DNA of 64,000 nt from an uncultured Flavobacteriaceae bacterium (GTDB lineage Bacteria > Bacteroidota > Bacteroidia > Flavobacteriales > Flavobacteriaceae): positions 124,001 to 188,000 of the forward strand of contig CALDYU010000012.1 in NCBI GenBank assembly GCA_937944485.1, written 5' to 3'. A program made the position numbers and the translations under genes. Positions 1-8,627 of the stretch are shown one piece after another. Positions within the stretch are counted from its first letter, which is position 1, and the number at the start of each line of letters is the position of its first letter. Under the pieces are notes generated by a model that was not told the origin of the DNA, searched no databases, and worked only from the letters and a program-made list of their open reading frames with translations.

Positions 1-1311
1 GTGAACAGCGGCATTAAAAAAGATACGGAAACTAAAGTGGGGCAGGTAGTCGCTGCTACTCCTATTTCTAATTTCAAGTACTTGATTGCAAAGGTATTTA
101 GCAATTATATGTTGCTCTTGACAATTATTGCCGTGCTCATTTTCATGAGCATGATACTTTTTCTATTATACAATGATGGGTATTCGTTCGGGTTTTTTCA
201 ATTTATAAAACCACATCTGTTCATTACGGTACCCGCTATGTTCTCCATTTCTGTTCTTGCAGTCGTTTTTGAGGTATGCTTTGGAAAGTACTCCGTTTTA
301 CAAAATTTGGCCTTCTTTTTTTTATTCACTGTCCTGTTGGTAAGTACCCCCCAAAAGGAAAGTTATTTTGCATTTGACGTCTTAGGAAACAAAATAGTGA
401 TGGCCCAAATAGAGGATGAGGTGCGGGATATTATAAAATCTGATGAACGGATTGCCTTTAACATTGGCTATGTCATTCCTGATAAAAAGGAAACGAAAAA
501 ATTTGAGTTCGACGGGATGAATTTTCCAAAATCGTTTATACTAAGTCGTATCGCGTGGATGCTCTTTGGAATAGCCTTAATAGGAATTATTTCTTTGGTA
601 TTTCATAGATTCGATAGAAGGGAAAGAATACGTATTAAACCATCCTATCAACCAAATAAAAAGCAAATTGGCGCGAACGAAATTCAATTGTCAAACCTGC
701 CAAAACCAAAAGTGAATTATGCTATTTTTTCCCTATTTAGAACAGAATTTTTACTGCTTTTTAGAAAAGGCAAAAGATGGTTATGGATACTAAATATCAT
801 AGGAATGATTTTGCTCATAGTATTCCCATTAACCTTTTCACATCAAATAGTACTTCCTCTTTTATGGTTTTTACAAGTCCATAGATTATCAGATATAACT
901 ACTAAAGAAACAACGCATAATGTGCATTATTTTACCTTCACGGCCTTTAGGCCTATGCGCAGACTATTGGTGTCGCAATTAGCGGCAGCAATTACTTTAA
1001 TGCTATTACTCTCAGTTCCGTTGATTATCCGATTGGCCTTAACATTTAATTTCACAAGTGTTCTTGCAGTAATTTTTGGAGCTGTCTTGCTAGTAGTACT
1101 AGCGGCTACACTTGGAATTTTATCCAATGGAAAAAAACTCTTTGAGGTCTTTTTCTTCATGCTAACATACACCAATATTAATGGAATTAGTCATGCAGAC
1201 TATTTTGGCGGATTTGAACATAGTTCCTTTTATTTAATACTACTCTTAGTACTTATTCTAAGTTTAACGTGCATTACTTTTCTGAAGAGGACCTATACAT
1301 TGAATAAGTAA
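1..1311 (+). CDS. ABC-2 type transporter permease, 5' truncated by window edge
   Basis: Membrane protein whose true start lies upstream of the window; the GTG at base 1 is only the first codon visible. The visible N-terminus (…GQVVAATPISNFKYLIAKV…) resembles the cytosolic segment before the second membrane block of ABC-2 permeases, where 'ATP(V/I)S' is followed by the next helix. At least nine hydrophobic segments follow, grouped around residues 35-135, 180-200 and 260-430, with a polar loop at ~135-175. Such permeases export drugs, lipids or polysaccharides together with an ATPase, which would be encoded upstream out of view. The substrate cannot be told. Family assignment rests on topology and the short motif, so it is moderately certain. 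Confidence 0.6.
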   Translation: MNSGIKKDTETKVGQVVAATPISNFKYLIAKVFSNYMLLLTIIAVLIFMSMILFLLYNDGYSFGFFQFIKPHLFITVPAMFSISVLAVVFEVCFGKYSVLQNLAFFFLFTVLLVSTPQKESYFAFDVLGNKIVMAQIEDEVRDIIKSDERIAFNIGYVIPDKKETKKFEFDGMNFPKSFILSRIAWMLFGIALIGIISLVFHRFDRRERIRIKPSYQPNKKQIGANEIQLSNLPKPKVNYAIFSLFRTEFLLLFRKGKRWLWILNIIGMILLIVFPLTFSHQIVLPLLWFLQVHRLSDITTKETTHNVHYFTFTAFRPMRRLLVSQLAAAITLMLLLSVPLIIRLALTFNFTSVLAVIFGAVLLVVLAATLGILSNGKKLFEVFFFMLTYTNINGISHADYFGGFEHSSFYLILLLVLILSLTCITFLKRTYTLNK

Positions 1312-1490
1312 TTTATGAATCCGATCCTTACTAGCTTTCATGATTTGAAAAAGGTATTGTTTTCTTATAATTCAACCCCTGTATGCATTTAAAAATACTT
1401 AGACCTAGAATTTCTAACTTGAGAACGATCCATTTTCGAAGCTACTTATCTTAGAAAGCGAAATAAGTGTTCGGTGAAAGTGACAAATCA

Positions 1491-1519
1491 TTGCAATTCC
1501 TCATTAAACCGTAAATTTG
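1491..1519 (+). promoter_or_regulatory. Bacteroidota-type promoter for the SulP gene
   Basis: TTG at 1491-1493, an 18-nt spacer, then TAAATTTG at 1512-1519, matching the TANNTTTG -7 box of Bacteroidota. The ATG of the transporter is at 1524, so the transcript would have almost no leader. The rest of the gap 1312-1523 shows nothing else recognisable. Confidence 0.5.
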
Positions 1520-1523
1520 AGCA

Positions 1524-3254
1524 ATGCAAACTTTCTTTCCATTTTTGCGGTGGTTGAAGACCTATAGCAAAGCTGACTTTGTTCCTGATTTGGTGGCAGG
1601 GCTAACGGTAGGGGTTATTTTAATTCCGCAGGCCATGGCCTATGCTATGATTGCTGGTTTACCACCCGTTTATGGTTTGTATGCTTCTATTTTTCCTTTG
1701 CTACTGTATTTGTTTCTTGGTACCTCGAAAAACTTAGCTCTTGGTCCAGTTGCGATGGATTCTCTTTTGGTGGCAGCAGGTTTAGGTACTTTGGCAATCT
1801 CTGGAATGGAACATTATATTGCCATGGCCATTTTCTTAGCCTTTTTAGTGGGTGCTATTCAAATGCTTTTAGGTATAAGTCGCATGGGTTTTCTAGTTAA
1901 TTTTTTATCAAAACCCGTAATCAGTGGTTTTACATCGGCCGCTGCTTTAATTATTATTTTTAGCCAGTTGAAACATTTACTTGGAGCCAATATCGCGAAA
2001 AGCAATAAGTTTCATGAACTGATTGGTAATGCCCTAGAAAAAATTGGAGAGACCAATGCAATCGATTTAGGCATCGGCTTGGCAGGTATTTTAATCATCG
2101 TAGGTTTAAAACGATGGAGTAAAAAATTTCCATCCATACTCTTAGTGGTCATACTGAGTATTCTTGCGGTTTATTTTTTGAATCTTGTCAGCTATGATGT
2201 TAAGATAGTTGGTACAGTGCCTACTGGGTTACCCAGTTTTCAAATGCCTGACATCAGTTTAGAAAACACACTAAGTATCTGGCCTATTGCCTTGACATTA
2301 GCTCTAGTTGGTTACCTAGAAGCTATTTCGATTGGTAAAGCCATGCAAGACAAAGAGGGTACAGATACCATTGATGCGAATCAGGAATTAGTTGCTTTAG
2401 GTGCTTCGAATATGGTGGGTTCCTTTTTTCAGTCATACCCTGGTACAGCAAGTTTTTCTCGCTCTGCAATAAAATATGAAGCAGGGGTACGTACTAATTT
2501 GGCCGCATTATTTGCGGTAGTTTTGGTGGTGTTAACCTTGCTGTTTCTCACACCCTTATTCTATTACCTACCAAATGCCATTTTGGCTAGTATTATTATG
2601 GTCTCCGTATTTGGACTCATCGATTTTCAATACGCAGGTACCTTATGGACAAAAAGGCGTGATGAGTTCTTGGTGCTAGTACTGACCTTTCTAATAACCC
2701 TATTTATTGGTATTCCGCAGGGAATATTAATAGGCGTCCTTTTTTCATTATTGTTGATGGTCTACCGCACTTCGAATCCGCATTTTGCCATTTTAGGAAA
2801 CATTGCTGGTTCTGATTATTATAAAAATATCAAACGTTTTGGCGATGAAGTGGTGATGCGTAATGATTTGCTTATCGTACGTTTTGATGCCCAATTGTAT
2901 TTTGGTAATGCAGCTTTTTTTAAACGTCAAATATTGCAGCATTTAAATGAAAAAGGATCGGAGGTGAAGGGAGTTATTCTCAACGCAGAAGCCATAAATT
3001 ATATTGATAGTACAGCAGCACAAATGTTGACAAAAGTAATTCATGAAGTGCATGCAAAAGGGATACAATTTTTGATAGCAGGTGCTATAGGTCCCACCCG
3101 TGATATTATTTTTAGTAGTGGTATTATAAAAGAATTGGGAAAGGAATTCTTATTTGTAAAGACCAAGGAAGCAGTAGCCTATTTCGAAGACCCAAGTTCT
3201 GTTTCTATTTTACAAGGCAAGGTGGCCAATCAGAATAGAACAAAAAGCAATTAA
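1524..3254 (+). CDS. SulP/SLC26-family anion (sulfate) transporter with STAS domain
   Basis: Inner-membrane anion transporter of the SulP family (576 aa, normal length). Residues ~15-430 hold the transporter core, starting with the family signature around DLVAGLTVGVILIPQAMAYA and GLPPVYGLYAS. A C-terminal cytosolic STAS domain spans ~440-555 (…INYIDSTAAQML…). SulP proteins carry sulfate, bicarbonate or other anions by proton or sodium symport; the sequence does not decide which. The next gene, 82 bp downstream, is an MBL-rhodanese fusion, so a role in uptake or release of sulfate/sulfite linked to persulfide oxidation is a reasonable inference. Family certain, substrate not. Confidence 0.9.
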   Translation: MQTFFPFLRWLKTYSKADFVPDLVAGLTVGVILIPQAMAYAMIAGLPPVYGLYASIFPLLLYLFLGTSKNLALGPVAMDSLLVAAGLGTLAISGMEHYIAMAIFLAFLVGAIQMLLGISRMGFLVNFLSKPVISGFTSAAALIIIFSQLKHLLGANIAKSNKFHELIGNALEKIGETNAIDLGIGLAGILIIVGLKRWSKKFPSILLVVILSILAVYFLNLVSYDVKIVGTVPTGLPSFQMPDISLENTLSIWPIALTLALVGYLEAISIGKAMQDKEGTDTIDANQELVALGASNMVGSFFQSYPGTASFSRSAIKYEAGVRTNLAALFAVVLVVLTLLFLTPLFYYLPNAILASIIMVSVFGLIDFQYAGTLWTKRRDEFLVLVLTFLITLFIGIPQGILIGVLFSLLLMVYRTSNPHFAILGNIAGSDYYKNIKRFGDEVVMRNDLLIVRFDAQLYFGNAAFFKRQILQHLNEKGSEVKGVILNAEAINYIDSTAAQMLTKVIHEVHAKGIQFLIAGAIGPTRDIIFSSGIIKELGKEFLFVKTKEAVAYFEDPSSVSILQGKVANQNRTKSN

Positions 3255-3336
3255 TTAGGAAGGCAAAATTGGAATAAAACGTATTTTTGTAAGGTGTTTT
3301 TTATGCCAGATTAGACTAATGAAGTAACCATATTAT

Positions 3337-4746
3337 ATGCAGATAGAACAAATATATACAGGATGTTTAGCGCAAGGCGCTTATTATATAGAGAGTCAAG
3401 GTGAGGTTGCTATTATTGACCCTTTGCGAGAAGTGCAACCGTATTTAGATCGCGTGAGTCGTGATAAAGCAAAAATCAAATATATCTTCGAAACGCACTT
3501 TCATGCTGATTTTGTAAGTGGTCATGTGACGCTTTCAAAAGAAAGCGGTGCACCTATTGTTTTTGGGCCCAATGCGAACCCTAGCTTTGATACCATTAGC
3601 GCGGTTGACGGACAAGAATTTAAAGTAGGTGCTATAACAATTGTGGCCTTACACACGCCAGGTCATACGATGGAGAGTACCACCTATCTGCTACGTGATG
3701 CTTCAGGTAAAGATCATGCTATTTTCTCTGGTGACACCTTATTTCTAGGTGATGTAGGTCGCCCAGATTTGGCTCAGAAGGCAGCAGATATAACACAAGA
3801 AGATTTGGCAGGTATTTTATATGATAGTCTACGGACTAAAATTATGCCTTTGGCGGATGATGTGATTGTATATCCTGCCCATGGTGCTGGCTCTGCATGC
3901 GGTAAAAATATGATGAAAGAAACTGTTGATACCTTAGGCAATCAAAAAAAAATGAATTATGCCCTGCGTGCTGACATGACGAAGGAAGAATTTATTAAAG
4001 AGGTTACTGACGGATTAGCGCCTCCTCCAAAATATTTTCCTTTGAATGTAAAAATGAACAAAGAAGGCTATGAAGATATTGCCGATGTTATCGATAGAGG
4101 TACAACTGCTCTCTCGGCAGATGCCTTTGAAGATGCAGCGAATAGTTTGGGGGCACTGGTCTTAGATGTTAGACATCAGAGTGAATTTGTAAAAGGGCAT
4201 ATTCCGCGGTCTATTTTTATAGGTTTAAATGGTGATTTTGCGCCATGGGTAGGTGCTTTAATTGCAGATGTGAAACAACCAATTTTATTGGTAACGCCAG
4301 TAGGAAAAGAAGAAGAAACAATTACGCGTTTGTCTCGCGTAGGATTCGATGGAACATTGGGTTATTTAAAAGATGGTTTTGACGCTTGGGTAAAAGCACA
4401 AAAAGAAATCGATACGATTACCTCGCAAACTGCCGAAGAAGTACGATCAAAAGTAGATGCAAAAGAGCATCCTGTTTTTGACGTACGTAAAGACGGCGAA
4501 TTTCAGTCCGAACACCTTACTGATGCTACGCATACGTCATTAAATACGCTCAATGAGCATTTAGGCGTATTTCCTAAAGATCAAACATTTTTTGTGCATT
4601 GTGCAGGCGGTTATCGTTCGGTAATAGCTGCCTCAATACTTAAAAGCAGAGGTATTCATAATTTAATTGATATCGCTGGTGGTTTTGGTGCACTTAAAAA
4701 GGCCGGAGCCGAGGTAACAGATTACGTTTGCCCAACTACCATTTAA
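3337..4746 (+). CDS. MBL-fold hydrolase fused to two rhodanese domains (persulfide dioxygenase-like)
   Basis: 469-aa cytosolic fusion. The N-terminal metallo-beta-lactamase domain has H54-x-H56-x-D58, H110 (TPGH), D133 (SGDTLF) and H182, the ligand pattern of ETHE1-type persulfide dioxygenases, which oxidise glutathione persulfide to sulfite. Two rhodanese modules follow. The first (~265-355) has LLVTPVG where the catalytic loop should be, with no cysteine, and is probably inactive. The second (~370-465) keeps C422 in VHCAGGYRS and should accept sulfane sulfur. TATTTTTG at 3282-3289 is a possible -7 box. With the SulP gene upstream this forms a small sulfur-oxidation module. The MBL domain could instead be a glyoxalase II-like thioesterase, but the fusion argues against that. 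Confidence 0.88.
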   Translation: MQIEQIYTGCLAQGAYYIESQGEVAIIDPLREVQPYLDRVSRDKAKIKYIFETHFHADFVSGHVTLSKESGAPIVFGPNANPSFDTISAVDGQEFKVGAITIVALHTPGHTMESTTYLLRDASGKDHAIFSGDTLFLGDVGRPDLAQKAADITQEDLAGILYDSLRTKIMPLADDVIVYPAHGAGSACGKNMMKETVDTLGNQKKMNYALRADMTKEEFIKEVTDGLAPPPKYFPLNVKMNKEGYEDIADVIDRGTTALSADAFEDAANSLGALVLDVRHQSEFVKGHIPRSIFIGLNGDFAPWVGALIADVKQPILLVTPVGKEEETITRLSRVGFDGTLGYLKDGFDAWVKAQKEIDTITSQTAEEVRSKVDAKEHPVFDVRKDGEFQSEHLTDATHTSLNTLNEHLGVFPKDQTFFVHCAGGYRSVIAASILKSRGIHNLIDIAGGFGALKKAGAEVTDYVCPTTI

Positions 4747-4876
4747 GGCATATCATCTGATTTTAAGTAAAGAGAAAGCAATAAATAGTGTCATTTATTA
4801 CGAATTATTTAAATGTTAAATAAAACTTAAAAAAATTGAGATTTGCTTCTTGTTTTGGCCTATCTTTAATAAGTGA

Positions 4877-4893
4877 ACTATTTATTAAATAGT
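4877..4893. promoter_or_regulatory. perfect palindrome ACTATTTA-T-TAAATAGT, possible operator
   Basis: Two exact 8-nt arms around one base in the 335-bp gap after the MBL-rhodanese gene; the half site CACTATTTAC recurs about 15 bp downstream. The position upstream of the 31-aa ORF would suit a repressor site, but an AT-rich palindrome can also arise by chance. The rest of 4747-4980 is AT-rich with no gene seen. Confidence 0.3.
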
Positions 4894-4980
4894 AAACGTT
4901 GTAAATCACTATTTACCTTCCCATAGATGAGATTTACGTTCCCCCGATCAATAATTATGAACTTCTAGCATACAGTAGAT

Positions 4981-5076
4981 ATGGATGTGGTTTCTTTGTA
5001 TTCGATTTTGGTGGGAGCTATTTTTATGATTTGGCTAGTTTTTGTAATTAGAATGTACAAAAAGCTAAAGAAATAG
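4981..5076 (+). CDS. 31-aa single-pass membrane peptide
   Basis: Short ORF reading MDVVSLYSILVGAIFMIWLV then FVIRMYKKLKK. It has one hydrophobic segment of about 18 residues followed by a basic tail, the usual layout of a small inner-membrane peptide with the tail in the cytosol. No clear Shine-Dalgarno is seen, which is not unusual in Bacteroidota. It sits between the MBL-rhodanese gene and the convergent exonuclease gene, whose stop is 5 bp away. No function can be named. It might be chance, but composition and topology favour a real gene. Confidence 0.45.
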   Translation: MDVVSLYSILVGAIFMIWLVFVIRMYKKLKK

Positions 5077-5081
5077 GAACA

Positions 5082-6464
5082 TTATAAAATAGGGTCGGTT
5101 AGTTTAAATTTTTCCTTTTGCGGATGTTTTATTAGATACGATTGTACGATGCGCTGTGTTTCTAGCGTATTTTTTTTCCGCACTAAAAAGGTGTCAAGGT
5201 CTTCATAAGAATGTATGGTTTCTTCTTTTTGAACAAAACCATAACCCGCGTATCTGCCGTTTTCAATCCAAATAAATGCTTGCTCATCGGGTGTTCTACC
5301 TTTTTCTTGAACCACAAAATTCTGATTTTGCCCTTTGATTGCTGCAATGGCAAGTCGCACCTTCTCATTATACGTTTCAATAGCTTCCTCTCCTTTGCAA
5401 ATTCCCTCGCAGGTTTTAATACTGTAATGAGAGCAATGAGAAACGTTTTCTTGCAAGTGACAATATTTCGGACACAGGTCATAGGTTTCGCAAAGTTCAG
5501 TTATGGCAGTTCTACATTCCGTATTCGTATAATAAATCATGAGTGGATGAGGCACCGCTTTCAATTTGTTTTGAGCTAGGTGAAGAATGCCGTTACGATC
5601 TTCGTAAGCAAAGATGGCATATTGTTGAATTGTTCGTTTTTGGGCACTATTGTAGCTGGGGTAGTGGTGTTTAATCGCATCAGATTCCATCAGCAAGGCC
5701 ACGAGTTCACTTCCTGAAAGCTCAAAGTCAATATCAGCCGTTTCTTGGCACATGGCAATTTCTTTGTTCGACTTGTTATAGAAATGACTCAATACACGCT
5801 TCTTGATGTTAATTGCTTTGCCTATATAGATAATTACGCCCTTGGTATTCTTAAAATAGTAGATACCTGGTACTTCAGGTAATTTTTCATAAACCTCACG
5901 TGATAAGGCAGGCGGCAAGGTCGCCTCTTGAGAACGTGCATTTAGAAAGCTCTTAAATACCTTTTCGGCACCTTTAGCACGCAATAATTTACGGAATAGC
6001 AACACCGTTGCATGCGCATCACCTCTTGCGCGATGTCTATCTGTCAGCGGAATCTCTAATGCTGAGCATAGTTTTCCTAGGCTATATGAATTGTACCCCG
6101 GTAGTAGTTTCCGCGATAGGCGAACTGTACAAAGTTTTTTTCGAACGAAATCAAATGCAATGTTTTTAAATTCATTTTTAATGACATTGTAATCAAAGTT
6201 AACGCTATGTGCTACAAAGATGCAGTCTTTGGTAATTTCAATAATTTTAGGAGCAATTTCTTGAATTGTTGGCGCATCTTGAACCAATTGATTATCAATT
6301 CCCGTGAGGCCTGTAATGAAATAGGGAATTTCGCATTCTGGGTTAACCAAAGAGGTATACTCATCGATAATCTCATGACCATCATATTTGAAAATAGAAA
6401 TCTCCGTGATTTTATTTCCTTTGATACCGTTACCCGTAGTTTCTATATCAACAATGCAGTACAA
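5082..6464 (-). CDS. DnaQ-like 3'-5' exonuclease fused to UvrC-type GIY-YIG nuclease domain
   Basis: 460-aa fusion. Residues 1-165 are a DEDDh exonuclease like the epsilon subunit of DNA polymerase III: D6-x-E8 in IVDIETTG, D91 (NFD), and H144 with D149 (HRARGD). From about residue 197 follows a GIY-YIG nuclease domain (GIYYFKN…IIYIGKA), as in the UvrC N-terminus and Cho, then a cysteine-containing stretch near 325-360 and an unassigned C-terminus. The combination occurs in Bacteroidota and in actinobacterial UvrC-like proteins, and suggests excision or trimming in DNA repair. The start is TTG: TAG lies immediately upstream in frame, and a later start would lose the first exonuclease motif. 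Confidence 0.9.
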   Translation of the reverse strand: MYCIVDIETTGNGIKGNKITEISIFKYDGHEIIDEYTSLVNPECEIPYFITGLTGIDNQLVQDAPTIQEIAPKIIEITKDCIFVAHSVNFDYNVIKNEFKNIAFDFVRKKLCTVRLSRKLLPGYNSYSLGKLCSALEIPLTDRHRARGDAHATVLLFRKLLRAKGAEKVFKSFLNARSQEATLPPALSREVYEKLPEVPGIYYFKNTKGVIIYIGKAINIKKRVLSHFYNKSNKEIAMCQETADIDFELSGSELVALLMESDAIKHHYPSYNSAQKRTIQQYAIFAYEDRNGILHLAQNKLKAVPHPLMIYYTNTECRTAITELCETYDLCPKYCHLQENVSHCSHYSIKTCEGICKGEEAIETYNEKVRLAIAAIKGQNQNFVVQEKGRTPDEQAFIWIENGRYAGYGFVQKEETIHSYEDLDTFLVRKKNTLETQRIVQSYLIKHPQKEKFKLTDPIL

Positions 6465-6617
6465 CTAACTTAACTTCTTTTAATTGTGCAAAAAGTTAAA
6501 GATAGTTTCTTTTAAAGAAATGATACAAATTGATGCCTTGATTTGGTACTAAATCTTAGATATAAACGATTTCATAGCTCGAAAACTATCTGTATTTTTA
6601 GAATTAAAGTAAAACCA

Positions 6618-8171
6618 ATGAAAAAATGGACATCCGTTCTAACATTAGTATTCTTGCTATTGTTTTCCTGCCAACCAGAGGAAATTGAAAGCGCTCCACC
6701 GAATATTATTTTGTTCTTAGTAGATGATATGGGTTGGCAAGATACCTCGGTTCCTTTTTCGACTAAACCAACACGGTTTAATGAGTTGTATAATACCCCT
6801 AATATGGAGCGTATGGCAAAAGAGGGAATGAAATTCACCCAAGCCTATGCAACACCAGTTTGTTCACCTACAAGAATAAGCCTAATGACCGGGATGAATG
6901 CTGCGAGGCACCGTGTTACGAATTGGACGCTTCGCAAAGATTCCATTCAACCCATGGAAAAAAATCATGATTCTTTAACTTTTCCTGAATGGAATGTCAA
7001 TGGTTTGAGTCCTGTTGCAGGTGATTCTCGAGCTGTTCATGCCTTGCCCTTGCCGCAGGCCTTGCAAGATGTTGGTTATTATACAATTCATGCCGGTAAA
7101 GCACATTTGGGAGCGATAGGAACTATAGGTGAAAATCCTTTGAATTTAGGTTTTAACGTAAATATTGCTGGTCACGCTGCTGGTGCGCCCGCCAGTTATT
7201 TCGGAACCGATAATTTCGGAAATGGTATGGCAGGTAAAGAGGTATGGGCCGTACCAGGTTTAGAAAAATATCACGGCAAAGACGTTTATCTAACTGAGGC
7301 CATAACACAAGAAGCCTTAATTGCAATCGATTCTGTCGTATCTGGCCAAGAACCCTTCTTTCTATACATGTCGCATTACGCCATACATACACCCATAATG
7401 GCAGACAAGAGATACTATCAAAAGTACTTGGAAAAAGGAATAGACTCTACAGAAGCCAAATACGCTTCAATGATAGAAGGAATGGACAAAAGTCTTGGGG
7501 ATATTATGGACTATTTAGAAAGGAAGAATATTGAAGATAATACCATTATTTTGTTCATGTCAGATAATGGTGGATTAAGTGTACACGCAAGAGGCGGAAA
7601 GCCTAACACACATAACGCACCCTTATCTAGCGGCAAGGGTTCCATGCATGAAGGTGGTATTCGCGAACCGATGTTGGTAAAATGGCCTGAAGTTATTACG
7701 CCAGCATCAGTGTCTCGGCATCAAGTGATTATTGAAGATTTTTACCCTACAATTCTTGAAATGGCCGGTATTGATAGTTTAGAAACGTTTCAAAAAGTAG
7801 ATGGTCAAAGTTTTGTTCCTATGCTAAAAGGAGAAACTTATGATGGCATTCGCCCATTGTTTTGGCATTACCCCAATGAATGGGGTCCTTCTGGACCTGG
7901 AATTGGAGCTGCGAGTGCTGTTCGAAAAGGTGATTGGAAATACATTTATTATCATGCCGATCGCCGTATGGAGCTTTTTAATTTGAAAGATGATATCGGG
8001 GAAACAAAAAACCTAGCCGAAGAAAACACTGAAAAGCTCAAAGAATTGGCTGTAGTTCTAACGAATCATCTGAAAGCCGTGAATGCGCAGATGCCCAGTT
8101 ATAAAGAAACGGGTGAAAAGGTGCCATTTCCTGATGTGGCTAAGGCAGTTATACGCATAGAGAAAAAATAA
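6618..8171 (+). CDS. lipoprotein sulfatase (formylglycine-dependent)
   Basis: 517-aa sulfatase. The start at 6618 gives a clean lipoprotein signal (MKKWTSVLTLVFLLLFSC, lipid-bearing C18); the longer reading from 6543 would bury it. The N-terminus has the metal site LVDDMG, and C82-S-P-T-R86 is the Cys-type sulfatase motif whose cysteine is converted to formylglycine. A second metal region is at MSDNGG. The protein should be tethered in the periplasm or on the outer membrane and cleave sulfate esters, typically from marine polysaccharides. It stands alone here, with no glycoside hydrolase or SusCD pair beside it, so no substrate can be assigned. Confidence 0.92.
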   Translation: MKKWTSVLTLVFLLLFSCQPEEIESAPPNIILFLVDDMGWQDTSVPFSTKPTRFNELYNTPNMERMAKEGMKFTQAYATPVCSPTRISLMTGMNAARHRVTNWTLRKDSIQPMEKNHDSLTFPEWNVNGLSPVAGDSRAVHALPLPQALQDVGYYTIHAGKAHLGAIGTIGENPLNLGFNVNIAGHAAGAPASYFGTDNFGNGMAGKEVWAVPGLEKYHGKDVYLTEAITQEALIAIDSVVSGQEPFFLYMSHYAIHTPIMADKRYYQKYLEKGIDSTEAKYASMIEGMDKSLGDIMDYLERKNIEDNTIILFMSDNGGLSVHARGGKPNTHNAPLSSGKGSMHEGGIREPMLVKWPEVITPASVSRHQVIIEDFYPTILEMAGIDSLETFQKVDGQSFVPMLKGETYDGIRPLFWHYPNEWGPSGPGIGAASAVRKGDWKYIYYHADRRMELFNLKDDIGETKNLAEENTEKLKELAVVLTNHLKAVNAQMPSYKETGEKVPFPDVAKAVIRIEKK

Positions 8172-8184
8172 TTTAGCATTTTTT

Positions 8185-8313
8185 TTATTGGCTACACGAA
8201 CTTAATTGTTCTCTTATGGTAAATGTAGCCCAGAATGGATTCATGTAGTTCGTTACTTTGAACGAGTTTTTATCGTTCAGTGGTTTCTCCAAAATTCTTA
8301 AGAACGTCTTCAT
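8185..8313 (-). CDS. 42-aa ORF starting inside the left direct repeat
   Basis: Reads MKTFLRILEKPLNDKNSFKV and continues to a TAA at 8185, preceded by the purine-rich stretch CAAAGGAAACG. Its first ~19 codons lie in the 194-bp repeat and recur with unchanged amino acids in the right copy, where the frame stops after 20 codons. The left copy therefore holds the longer version. The peptide includes a small aromatic segment (NYMNPFWATF). I do not recognise it. It could be a remnant of a gene that once lay at the integration site. Confidence 0.35.
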   Translation of the reverse strand: MKTFLRILEKPLNDKNSFKVTNYMNPFWATFTIREQLSSCSQ

Positions 8314-8450
8314 CGTTTCCTTTGTTTGAGTATTAGTATATTAAAAAAGCCTGGGTGTCTAAAAACAAAAATCCCAAACAATCGAGCTTGATGGGATTTT
8401 GTGTTTTTACCCACAACACAGTTGTGAGTGATCGTGGAGCTGGGGGGACT
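8257..8450 (+). repeat. 194-bp direct repeat, left copy, bounding the eCIS island
   Basis: Matches 36248-36441 in the same orientation over 194 bp, with 13 mismatches by hand count and no gaps (about 93%). From left to right it holds the 5' part of a small leftward ORF, a terminator-like hairpin, a second hairpin CACAAC-ACA-GTTGTG, and at its right edge a degraded copy of the tmRNA 3' end. Confidence 0.92.
8366..8400. terminator. bidirectional terminator-like hairpin closing the eCIS operon
   Basis: Arms AAAATCCCA (8368-8376) and TGGGATTTT (8392-8400) with a 15-nt loop. T-rich runs follow on both strands, so it could stop leftward readthrough from the AAA+ gene and rightward readthrough from the sulfatase. 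The right repeat has a slightly weakened version. Confidence 0.55.
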
Positions 8451-8457
8451 AGAACCT
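8431..8457 (-). other. tmRNA 3'-end fragment, distal attachment-site candidate
   Basis: On the minus strand this reads GGTTCTAGTCCCCCCAGCTC then CA, the T-arm and acceptor 3' strand of a tmRNA/tRNA-Ala-like end. It corresponds to the intact ssrA end at 36603-36630 with several substitutions. This is the expected scar at the far end of an element integrated in ssrA. Confidence 0.65.
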
Positions 8458-8627
8458 AACCTTCAAATAGCCTAAATGCAGGGGTTTTAGGAGATGCTAA
8501 ATTTTTTGCTCATCGAATAGACTTTTAACCAGATTTAGAAACCCAAATACTTTTTGATTTGAATATCGAAGAAACAATTTTAAAAGAAATACCCTTTGCA
8601 GTAATTCTCAACTAATTGTTCAAGTCT
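8451..8627. other. gap with no recognisable gene
   Basis: 177 bp between the left repeat and the stop of the AAA+ gene. It is AT-rich with only short open stretches. No integrase fragment could be recognised on either strand. Confidence 0.5.
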
